Shown piece by piece: positions 1 through 5,753 of a stretch of 24,361 nt of DNA. This stretch comes from Fidelibacterota bacterium (lineage in GTDB: Bacteria; Fidelibacterota; Marinisomatia; SCGC-AAA003-L08; D37C17): positions 1 through 24,361 of the forward strand of contig PANV01000027.1 of NCBI GenBank assembly GCA_002707765.1, in the 5' to 3' direction. The notes beneath the pieces were generated by a model, which worked only from the letters and a program-made list of their open reading frames with translations, was not told where the DNA came from and made no database searches. The position numbers and the translations under genes are program-made. Positions within the stretch are counted from its first letter, which is position 1. Each line of letters starts with the position of its first letter.

Positions 1-691
1 AATAGCCGCTCCAGGACCCCTAGATTCAAAAAAAGGTATAATTCTTAATACTCCAAATCTAAAAATTTTTCAAAATTATGATATAGCTAGTGATTTTACA
101 AAAAGACTAAATATAGATACCTTTATTGAGAATGATGCTAATTTATTCTCCCTAGGAGAATGGTATTCTCAATATAGAAAAAATAATGTTGTTGTAGGTG
201 TAACTTTAGGCACTGGTTTAGGTTTTGGACTGGTAATAAATGGTCAGCTTTTTACTGGAGGAAATGGACTTGCAATGGAATATGGACTTTCACCTTTTGA
301 ATGGGGCGTATGTGAAAAAAATGTATGTATAAATTACATAAGAATTCAATCTAAAAATGCATACGGTGAAGAGTTAAGTCCTATCAAAGTTGAGGAATAT
401 TTCAAAAAAGGTGATAAAAAAGCAATAAAAATTTATGAACAGTATGGCGCGAATCTTGGACTTGTTCTTAGTCATGTTGTTAACATGATTGATCCACAAG
501 TAATAACGATTGGCGGTGGACTTTCAAAGGCTTTTAGTATTTTTGAGAAAAAAATGAAAAGTGAAATAGCACTTCACGCACCATCCTTTAAACTAAATAA
601 TATTATCATATCTCAAAGCAAATTAAGAGAAAGATCAACGATGCTTGGAGCATCAATTATGGTAAAGCAAGCTCTAAATTGTAAAAAATAA
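1..691 (+). CDS. ROK-family sugar kinase (glucokinase-like), 5' end outside window
   Basis: The reading frame is open from base 2 and ends at TAA 689-691, so an internal ATG at 275 is not the start; the N-terminal ATP-binding part lies outside the window. ROK kinases phosphorylate sugars such as glucose or N-acetylated hexosamines with ATP in the cytoplasm. The visible part has the family order: an APGPLD segment, ILNTPNL, the catalytic-Asp motif ENDAN, then VTLGTGLGFGLVINGQ and FTGGNG. The usual ExGH motif reads EYGLS, so the zinc-binding His is absent. The CxCGxxGC zinc loop is reduced to two cysteines with the C-x4-C spacing (VCEKNVC). The C-terminal IDPQVITIGGGLS segment matches the family. 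Family assignment is firm; the substrate cannot be told. It converges on the DoxX-like copy and overlaps its 3' end by 18 bases. Confidence 0.85.
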   Translation, partial: IAAPGPLDSKKGIILNTPNLKIFQNYDIASDFTKRLNIDTFIENDANLFSLGEWYSQYRKNNVVVGVTLGTGLGFGLVINGQLFTGGNGLAMEYGLSPFEWGVCEKNVCINYIRIQSKNAYGEELSPIKVEEYFKKGDKKAIKIYEQYGANLGLVLSHVVNMIDPQVITIGGGLSKAFSIFEKKMKSEIALHAPSFKLNNIIISQSKLRERSTMLGASIMVKQALNCKK

Positions 692-1012
692 AATCGAGAA
701 GGCAATTGTAAGCATTGCTGTAGATGCTAAATACTTTGTAATACCATTTTTCATTCTGAAGTGAGTTAATACTGCGCCAACCATTAAGGTAAATATACCT
801 ACTGAACCTAGTATAACAATATCTTTGTTAATTGAGTGAATCATCAAACTAAATGAGATTTCTAATATTCCGACCAAATCTCTAAGCCATGTAGGAAAAT
901 TATAACTTTTAAATTCTCGTTTTATATTATCATAACGAATAAACCATACGAAAAATGTAGATGATGTGATAATTATTTTTAAAACATCAATTAATAGGGT
1001 AGAATTTAAATT
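674..1012 (-). pseudogene. Second DoxX-like membrane protein copy without a normal start codon
   Basis: This frame encodes about 112 residues that align end to end without gaps with the DoxX-like protein just upstream (1006-1344). Shared stretches include FFVWFIRYDNIK, PTW-RD-VGIL and SFSLMIHS-NKDIV. The two are clearly tandem duplicates. At the position of the neighbour's initiating Met this copy has AAT (1012-1010), and no ATG, GTG or TTG occurs between the in-frame stop at 1072 and a TTG at 877. Starting at that TTG would remove the first 45 residues and a membrane helix, and it has no Shine-Dalgarno sequence. The body is otherwise intact with no stop or frameshift. It is either a recently silenced duplicate or uses a rare start such as ATT at 1018 or 1021, inside the end of the upstream gene. 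Function unknown. Confidence 0.6.
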
Positions 1013-1344
1013 GTAAATAATAGTATGAAACTTGTAATTGTTAACATTGCAACCGAAGCTATATACTTTCTAAAATTATTTTTCATTCTAATATGAGTTG
1101 TTACAGCCCCAAACATTAAAACTAATATACCTAATGACCCAATAAAGACTATATCTTTATTACTTGAATGAATCATTAAACTAAAAGATATTTTTAAAAT
1201 TCCTACAATATCTCTAAACCATGTAGGAAGATTATACTCCTTAAATTCTTTTTTTATATTATCGTATCTAATGAACCATACAAAAAATATTGCAGATGTT
1301 ACAACAATCTTTAAAGCATCAAGTAAAACATTCGTTTCCAACAT
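1006..1344 (-). CDS. DoxX-like small membrane protein
   Basis: A 112-residue protein with four hydrophobic stretches, near residues 5-24, 45-60, 65-83 and 92-112. The pattern of a first helix, an aromatic loop (FVWFIRYDNIKKEFKEYNLPTW), then RDIVGILKI and a later GAVTTHIRMK is that of DoxX-like proteins, small inner-membrane proteins of mostly unknown function. The match is by pattern only and no catalytic residue can be claimed. It starts 2 bases after the exported 74-residue ORF and is followed by a duplicate copy that lacks a start codon. It lies at the 3' end of the operon with the UV endonuclease, so a link to light or oxidative stress is possible but is inference from position only. Confidence 0.6.
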   Translation of the reverse strand: MLETNVLLDALKIVVTSAIFFVWFIRYDNIKKEFKEYNLPTWFRDIVGILKISFSLMIHSSNKDIVFIGSLGILVLMFGAVTTHIRMKNNFRKYIASVAMLTITSFILLFTI

Positions 1345-1346
1345 AA

Positions 1347-1571
1347 CTATTTACCTCTTCTTGGACTCCTGTTAATTGCTTTTTTTCTTCTTTTATGCCT
1401 TCTTTTCCAGTTGAGCTCATCATCAAAATCAGCATGATTTAAATGCGTGTATATTAATTCATTTTTTTTTAAAATAAATTTAATTTGATTGTGATAATTA
1501 TCAGAAGTTCTACACAAAGAAAAACTCATCAAAAAACAGAAAATCGTTAAATTTATAAACATCTTTCTCAC
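1347..1571 (-). CDS. Small exported basic protein, unknown
   Basis: A 74-residue ORF with an N-terminal signal sequence: MRK followed by a hydrophobic core (FINLTIFCFLMSFSL) ending at Cys20. The FSLC segment resembles a lipobox poorly (Leu at -1), so cleavage by signal peptidase I or lack of lipidation is equally likely. The rest is polar and ends in a very basic tail (KRRHKRRKKAINRSPRRGK) that could bind nucleic acid, lipid head groups or another protein. I do not recognise a family. It starts 11 bases after the uvsE stop and ends 2 bases before the DoxX-like gene, so it is most likely co-transcribed with both. Confidence 0.5.
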   Translation of the reverse strand: MRKMFINLTIFCFLMSFSLCRTSDNYHNQIKFILKKNELIYTHLNHADFDDELNWKRRHKRRKKAINRSPRRGK

Positions 1572-1582
1572 CTTAATTTTAT

Positions 1583-2548
1583 TTAATTTTTTTCATTTTT
1601 AAAAGAGCTTTTATGAATATTTAAATATTTTTGAACGGCAAGCTCTTTCTGTTTTGCTTCAATCATTATATCAACGTTATGATTGTAGGTATTTATGTAG
1701 TTGTAAATGTAATCTGAATGTGCTTGTGGCTTTATACTATTATCTTTTTTTTCAATATTTCTAGATTCAGAATAATGAACAACAGGTTTAATATTTCCCC
1801 AAGTTGACACAGCAATATCTAGTGCATCATTTTCAGATAATCCTCCACCACAGAATTTGTGATGATGATAATCAAAAACAATAGGAATACCTATATAACT
1901 ATAAATACCATTGTATAAATCTACAACAGAAAACATTGAAGACTTGTCATCATTCTCTACTGTTAATCTGGAAGTAACAGATTCGGGTAACAAATAAAAA
2001 TTATCACAAAATCTTTTCATAGCATCGTTTTTATTTCCAAATGCACATCCTATGTGGATATTTATTTTATTATAAGTTGTCCTTGATAAACCCATAATAT
2101 CAAATATTTCACCATGAACAGATAAATTTTTCAAAGATTTAGTAACTACTTCTTTTTTCCCAGAGGCTAGAACATTATATGGTCCAGGGTGAGAAGTGAT
2201 TCTCATGTTATTTATAGATACATAATCACCTATTTTTTTTAAAATATCACATATTTGATTACTATCTGGTAAATCTTTCAAATCATATTCGCTAATCCAG
2301 GGGAACAAATCATCTGTTGAAATTCTGTAAAAATTAAAGTTATTAATTTTATTCCATTTGATTATTCTAAATAAGTCTTTACAATTGTCTAAACTGAGTT
2401 TTGAAGCATACTTTAAACCTTTATTTAAAAAAGTTTCTTTAATCATACTCCTATTACTTTTAATAGACCTTGAATATTTATCACCAAAATCTTCAGGATT
2501 AGACAAATGTATATTTTTGCAAGCATAACCAAAATTATTATTTAACAT
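1583..2548 (-). CDS. uvsE: UV damage endonuclease UvsE/UVDE
   Basis: A 321-residue metal-dependent TIM-barrel endonuclease that nicks DNA 5' to UV photoproducts and abasic sites, opening an excision pathway independent of UvrABC. The family signature is clear: N-terminal FGYACKN, then HPGPYNVLAS (about residue 120), SVHGEIFD, NIHIGCAFGNK, the LTVENDD motif with a metal-binding Glu, and PIVFDYHHHKF with Asp and His ligands, followed by VVHYSES and AHSDYI. These supply the His/Glu/Asp set expected for the metal cluster. I chose the ATG at 2548 rather than the in-frame ATG at 2563: a strong GGAGGG lies 7 bases before 2548, and the protein then starts MLNNNFGYAC as in relatives. It overlaps the end of the dehydrogenase gene by 11 bases, suggesting translational coupling. 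Confidence 0.92.
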   Translation of the reverse strand: MLNNNFGYACKNIHLSNPEDFGDKYSRSIKSNRSMIKETFLNKGLKYASKLSLDNCKDLFRIIKWNKINNFNFYRISTDDLFPWISEYDLKDLPDSNQICDILKKIGDYVSINNMRITSHPGPYNVLASGKKEVVTKSLKNLSVHGEIFDIMGLSRTTYNKINIHIGCAFGNKNDAMKRFCDNFYLLPESVTSRLTVENDDKSSMFSVVDLYNGIYSYIGIPIVFDYHHHKFCGGGLSENDALDIAVSTWGNIKPVVHYSESRNIEKKDNSIKPQAHSDYIYNYINTYNHNVDIMIEAKQKELAVQKYLNIHKSSFKNEKN

Positions 2549-3272
2549 TTGAAAGCCCTCCATCTATTGCAATTGTTTGTCCGGTAATCCAATCTGATTT
2601 AGGATCAATTAGTGAAGTAACCATTGGAACAAAGTTATCAGGCTTACCAATTCTATTTAAACCGTGAAGGTTCTTTGAATAATCTAATGACATTTTATTA
2701 TTAGTAATAGATTCGGTAAGTGGTGTTTCAACTAAACCGGGTGCAATTGCATTAATTCGTATATTATATCGAGAGTATGTAGAAGATGCAGATAATACTA
2801 ACGAAGATATTGCTGCTTTTGCACTTGCAATTGCTTCATGATTTTTTAAACCAACCATGGATGCAGCACTAGAAAAACAAATTATACTTCCTCCATTTTT
2901 CCTCAAATATTTAAATCCGAACTTTATAACACCAAAAGCACTAAAAACATTTGTGCGATATACTTGGTCGAGCTCCTCTTCAAGAGTTGTATGTGCAGGT
3001 TTAAGGAGTAATGAACCAACACAGTTAATAATACAATCTATTGATCCTAAATAATTATTTGCGGAATCAAGAAAATCTTTTACTGAATCAAACTTAGAAG
3101 CATCTAATTTAGTTCCACTAATATTTAAATCAGATGAGGTATTAATTTTTTCGATAAGGGAATTAACTTTATTTAAATCTCTAGAACCAATAAATAAATT
3201 ATTATTACTTGATAAATTTTCAGCTAAACAACTTCCTATACCGCCCGTTGCACCTAAAATAACTATATTCAT
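2538..3272 (-). CDS. Short-chain dehydrogenase/reductase-family protein lacking the catalytic Tyr
   Basis: A 244-residue Rossmann-fold protein of classical SDR length. The nucleotide-binding motif GATGGIG (residues 7-13), an NNAG-like NCVG (83-86), the structural Asn in TNVF, the Ser in CFSSAAS and the C-terminal RINAIAPGLVETPL are all in place. At the YxxxK site the sequence is HEAIASAK: Lys152 is kept but the catalytic Tyr is Ile148. The nucleotide reads ATT, so a single base change would not restore Tyr. I recall dehydrogenase-like proteins with an HEAIA-AK segment near photolyase genes in other bacteria, which would make this a conserved subfamily rather than a decaying gene; that is from memory. 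Redox activity of the usual kind is doubtful. It overlaps the upstream membrane gene by 4 bases and the downstream uvsE by 11. Confidence 0.8.
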   Translation of the reverse strand: MNIVILGATGGIGSCLAENLSSNNNLFIGSRDLNKVNSLIEKINTSSDLNISGTKLDASKFDSVKDFLDSANNYLGSIDCIINCVGSLLLKPAHTTLEEELDQVYRTNVFSAFGVIKFGFKYLRKNGGSIICFSSAASMVGLKNHEAIASAKAAISSLVLSASSTYSRYNIRINAIAPGLVETPLTESITNNKMSLDYSKNLHGLNRIGKPDNFVPMVTSLIDPKSDWITGQTIAIDGGLSNVK

Positions 3273-3694
3273 ACTAATATCTCCTTAAAAAATAAACTTG
3301 TTGATAAAATGCATTTTAAAGACCATAAAACTGTTCTTATCCAATTCGTCATGACTAATTTTTCAAACAACAAATTATTTGCATTATATTTTATTCTGTC
3401 ATGAATAGGAACCTGTATAAAAAATGTAGATAAAAAAATTAATACTGTAACTAAAAAAATTAGTTTTGATGGTAAATTACCAAAGTTATATAATAAAATT
3501 GATGCGATTACTAATTCTAATAACATGGCTGGTCCAGCTATTAAAGATATTTTACTTACATAATTAATATGATATTTAGTAAAGCCGGAATTACTAATAC
3601 TTGAAAATAAAGGATAAGTTACTAATTGAGTCGTTACAATTAATCCAAACATGAAAGAACTTACAAATAAATTTAGTATAATTATTTCGCTCAT
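3269..3694 (-). CDS. Four-helix membrane protein, first gene of the uvsE operon
   Basis: A 141-residue protein with hydrophobic segments near residues 5-30, 45-70, 77-93 and 118-137. Fixed-looking polar features are the TQLVTYPLF after helix 1, FTKYHINYV, a Glu inside helix 2 (LLELV), VPIHDRI and the NWIRTVLW segment before the last helix. The layout recalls DUF1772-like membrane proteins, but I cannot assign a family. It is the promoter-proximal gene of the operon with the dehydrogenase (4-base ATGA overlap) and uvsE. A weak Shine-Dalgarno (AGG, 8 bases upstream) precedes ATG 3694. A role linked to light or UV stress is inferred from the operon and the divergent regulator only. Confidence 0.7.
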   Translation of the reverse strand: MSEIIILNLFVSSFMFGLIVTTQLVTYPLFSSISNSGFTKYHINYVSKISLIAGPAMLLELVIASILLYNFGNLPSKLIFLVTVLIFLSTFFIQVPIHDRIKYNANNLLFEKLVMTNWIRTVLWSLKCILSTSLFFKEILV

Positions 3695-3723
3695 ACATTT
3701 ACCTATTATTTAAGAAGGAGGAT

Positions 3724-3806
3724 AATCTAGGTGTTTTATGTGTGTTTGCTATTCTTGTCGAGAAAGGACTTTGATATGACATTATAAAATATAAAACACC
3801 TAGATT
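3724..3806. repeat. 16-bp perfect inverted repeat flanking 51 bases
   Basis: AATCTAGGTGTTTTAT (3724-3739) is matched exactly by its reverse complement at 3791-3806. The interior contains, on the minus strand, a consensus TATAAT at 3786-3781 that could serve as the -10 of the operon starting at 3694. The arms could be a pair of regulator sites placed either side of that promoter, or a long-loop hairpin in a leader transcribed from further upstream. No target-site duplication is visible, so a tiny mobile element is unlikely. Confidence 0.6.
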
Positions 3807-3864
3807 TTTTCTAGAGGAGATATTGATACTATTTGTTCTTTTTTGTAACATTGCATACTTAGAT

Positions 3865-3882
3865 TTGCACGTTTTGCACGTT
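3865..3882 (+). promoter_or_regulatory. Direct-repeat operator, copy 1 (TTGCACGTT x2)
   Basis: TTGCACGTTTTGCACGTT is two perfect 9-base units. The same 18 bases occur at 7555-7572, in the promoter of the photolyase operon, and nowhere else that I could find in the window. It sits upstream of a MerR/CarH-type regulator gene. CarH proteins are known to bind tandem direct repeats (11-base units in Thermus), so this is the likely operator class, with a different period. Binding itself is inference. Confidence 0.65.
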
Positions 3883-3906
3883 ATATATTAAAAATAAAAA
3901 TTAATA

Positions 3907-3936
3907 TATGCAAGAAAAAACGTGCATATCGTGAAT
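3907..3936 (-). promoter_or_regulatory. Inverted cluster of operator-like half sites
   Basis: Read on the minus strand, this stretch has ATTCACG (from 3936), ATGCACG (from 3927) and TTGCATA (from 3913), spaced 9 and 14 bases. The plus strand 3851-3880 has TTGCATA, TTGCACG and TTGCACG spaced 14 and 9. The two clusters are therefore mirror images around the middle of the region. ATATGCA/TGCATAT (3906-3912, 3923-3929) also form a short inverted repeat. It lies just before the regulator's ribosome-binding region, consistent with autoregulation. Confidence 0.4.
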
Positions 3937-3982
3937 TTTTTTTGTAAGTTAATGTGTTATCATTACAGAAAAAGGAAGAAAT

Positions 3983-4843
3983 ATGGAAAATAGAGGTTTG
4001 AATACAAAACAACTTGGTAATTTATTTGGTGTTGATGAATCAACGGTAAGACGTTGGGCTTTGTCAGGTAAAATCAAATGTTCCACGTCCGCTGGCGGAC
4101 ACAGAAAATTTTCATATAAAAATATTATAAAATTTTCACATGAGCAAGGTATCAAAATAAAAAAGAATGAAAACGATACAAATCTTGATTCTAAAAAATT
4201 ATGTTCTAATGCTGTAGAATCAGCTTTGACTGGTGATTTCAAGCCTATTGAAGAACTTCTGGTTAAGCTGTATTTAAATGGTGTACCCCTTCCTATTATT
4301 ATGGATGACTATGTAGAAATAATTTTAGTAATGATACAAAAAGAACTTGATGACCAAAAAATAACAATTGCAGAAGAACACATGGCGAGAAAAATTGTTT
4401 CACAGGCATTAAATAATTTTAAGCAATCTGTTTCAAAAGATAATCCAAATAGAGAAAATAATATATTATGTTTAAATCTTGAAAATGATATTCCAGATCT
4501 GCCAATTGATATGATTGAAATATTACTTGAGAGTATTGACTATAATGTTCATAATTGCGGCTCGAATACTTCAATTAAAGATATAAAAAAATTACTTTCT
4601 GTTAAAAATTATGAAGCCATTTTCATTTACCTGTGTGATAGACAGTGTTGTACATCAACACTAGTTGAACATATTGATAAAACTAATAAAGATTTAAAAG
4701 AAATTGCCAAACTTGGCGAAGAACATAATATTAGATTATTTTTGGGTGGGCCATATTTTAAAAACATCGATAAGTCTACTTTAACAAAATATAATACTTT
4801 TGTTAAATATTCTGAGGTATTAAATATTAATAAAAAGAATTAG
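3983..4843 (+). CDS. MerR/CarH-type transcriptional regulator with degenerate cobalamin-binding domain
   Basis: A 286-residue protein. Residues 5-52 are a MerR-type winged helix (LNTKQLGNLFGVDESTVRRW and a GGHRKFS wing). Residues 75-150 match the four-helix cap of CarH/LitR (ITIAEEHMARKIV, keeping Glu132 and His133). Residues 160-285 match the Rossmann cobalamin domain, with the late GG at 255-256. CarH senses light through adenosylcobalamin. Here the positions aligned with Thermus CarH Trp131, His132 and lower-ligand His177 read Leu122, Asp123 and Pro171, and DxHxxG reads DIPDLP. A Cys cluster (CDRQCC, 218-223) lies in the same domain. B12-based photosensing by the known mechanism is therefore unlikely. 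It is divergent from the uvsE operon and ends tail to tail with the LON-domain gene of the photolyase operon, overlapping by 4 bases. It is probably the local repressor or activator of both. Confidence 0.85.
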   Translation: MENRGLNTKQLGNLFGVDESTVRRWALSGKIKCSTSAGGHRKFSYKNIIKFSHEQGIKIKKNENDTNLDSKKLCSNAVESALTGDFKPIEELLVKLYLNGVPLPIIMDDYVEIILVMIQKELDDQKITIAEEHMARKIVSQALNNFKQSVSKDNPNRENNILCLNLENDIPDLPIDMIEILLESIDYNVHNCGSNTSIKDIKKLLSVKNYEAIFIYLCDRQCCTSTLVEHIDKTNKDLKEIAKLGEEHNIRLFLGGPYFKNIDKSTLTKYNTFVKYSEVLNINKKN

Positions 4844-5448
4844 CTGAAATTATAATCTATTTTTTTATTTTGCTTAATCTCGCTATCATTTAATAATTCG
4901 GTTAAGAAATTGTCAATATATCTCAATCTTTCCTCTTCATCTTTTAATTGAATGATATCTTGTTTGATTTGATTTGGTAGTAAAATATTTTTCGTAAAAT
5001 CAAATGAAACTTCCTTATCCATTTCTGATTGAAAATTATTTTTCTTATTAAGTAAAATAAGAAGCTTCAGATATTTGTCATGAATTTTTGAAAAATATTT
5101 TTTATCAAAAGAGTCATATTTTTCATCAATATAGCTTATTTCTGAATGCCATATATCTTCATGTTTCTTAGATGAAACGATTCTAAATCTTTTCATTCCT
5201 CTCAAAATAATATCATATCTACCATCATCATATTTTTTATACACCTTATCAATTTTTACCGAACAACCGATATTAACAAAATTTTTGTTTGGTAATTTAA
5301 ATACTATACCAAATTCAGTATTATTTTTAATACAATCACTGATCATTTTCTTATATCTTTCTTCAAAAATATGGAATGGGATCATATCTTTAGGCAAAAT
5401 AGTAATGCCAATTGGGAACAATTTTATATCTACTATTTCTTTACTCAT
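4840..5448 (-). CDS. LON N-terminal (PUA-like) domain protein
   Basis: A 202-residue stand-alone version of the substrate-binding domain found at the start of Lon proteases. The N-terminal half has the typical LFPIGITILPKDMIPFHIFEERYKKMISDCI and later a DGRYDIILRGMKRFRI segment. There is no AAA+ ATPase or protease domain. Such single-domain proteins are thought to recognise proteins or peptides, but no partner is known. It is the last gene of the photolyase operon, overlaps the VOC gene by 4 bases, and meets the regulator gene tail to tail. Stand-alone LON proteins are common in bacteria and are sometimes seen near photolyases (from memory). Confidence 0.8.
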   Translation of the reverse strand: MSKEIVDIKLFPIGITILPKDMIPFHIFEERYKKMISDCIKNNTEFGIVFKLPNKNFVNIGCSVKIDKVYKKYDDGRYDIILRGMKRFRIVSSKKHEDIWHSEISYIDEKYDSFDKKYFSKIHDKYLKLLILLNKKNNFQSEMDKEVSFDFTKNILLPNQIKQDIIQLKDEEERLRYIDNFLTELLNDSEIKQNKKIDYNFS

Positions 5449-5753
5449 TTTTTGTACTTTATAAATTCTAAAAAATTACCATCCAAATCCTTGGAATATT
5501 TTGAATAAGAACCATCTCTATGCTTAACAACTTTTTTATCTTTAGTATTTAGATCATTATCTAAAATAGCAAAATGAGGAGGGTGCTCAGTATTAGTCAC
5601 TAACGCTAATTTTATGTTATGAAACTTAATAAAAGCCCAGGTATCATCGGAGTAAATTTCCTCGCATTTAAATTTTTTTAAATACCAATTAAGTGATTTT
5701 TTAATATCATCAACTTGAATGGCAACATGATCTATATCATCTAGTTTTTTCAT
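5445..5753 (-). CDS. VOC/glyoxalase-fold protein
   Basis: A 102-residue single-domain VOC protein. IDHVAIQVDDIKKSLNWYLKKF opens the first beta-alpha-beta-beta-beta unit and places His9, the usual first metal ligand. HPPHF (57-61) and a final GNFLEFIKY with Glu96 supply the expected remaining His and Glu ligands. The reaction cannot be deduced; glyoxalases, dioxygenases and resistance proteins share this fold. The gene overlaps the photolyase stop and the LON-domain start by 4 bases each, so it is tightly co-translated with them. Confidence 0.8.
   Translation of the reverse strand: MKKLDDIDHVAIQVDDIKKSLNWYLKKFKCEEIYSDDTWAFIKFHNIKLALVTNTEHPPHFAILDNDLNTKDKKVVKHRDGSYSKYSKDLDGNFLEFIKYKK

Larger units (their letters stand above)
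3695..3982. promoter_or_regulatory. Divergent regulatory region between the uvsE operon and the CarH-like regulator
   Basis: This 288-base non-coding stretch contains a 16-bp inverted repeat (3724-3806), a minus-strand TATAAT inside it, the direct repeat of TTGCACG at 3865-3880, and a similar cluster in the opposite orientation at about 3907-3936. No convincing gene is present. A very good ribosome-binding site (AAGGAAG, 3972-3978) precedes the regulator start at 3983. The density of repeated TGCA-type sites suggests autoregulation plus control of the divergent operon. Confidence 0.7.

Noticed and set aside
2818..2834. TTGCACTTGCAA resembling the TTGCACG operator
   Set aside because: It lies inside the dehydrogenase coding sequence, lacks the CG and the 9-base period, and matches needed codons.
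3731..3787. Possible 18-residue leader peptide on the plus strand (GTG after AAGGAGGA)
   Set aside because: The Shine-Dalgarno-like sequence is good, but no plus-strand promoter is visible upstream and the frame overlaps the inverted repeat; chance cannot be excluded.
3724..3806. Miniature transposable element
   Set aside because: The 16-bp terminal repeats fit, but no target duplication and no second copy in the window were found.
3949..4242. 97-residue minus-strand frame opposite the regulator start
   Set aside because: It is antisense to the well-supported MerR domain and has no recognisable features.
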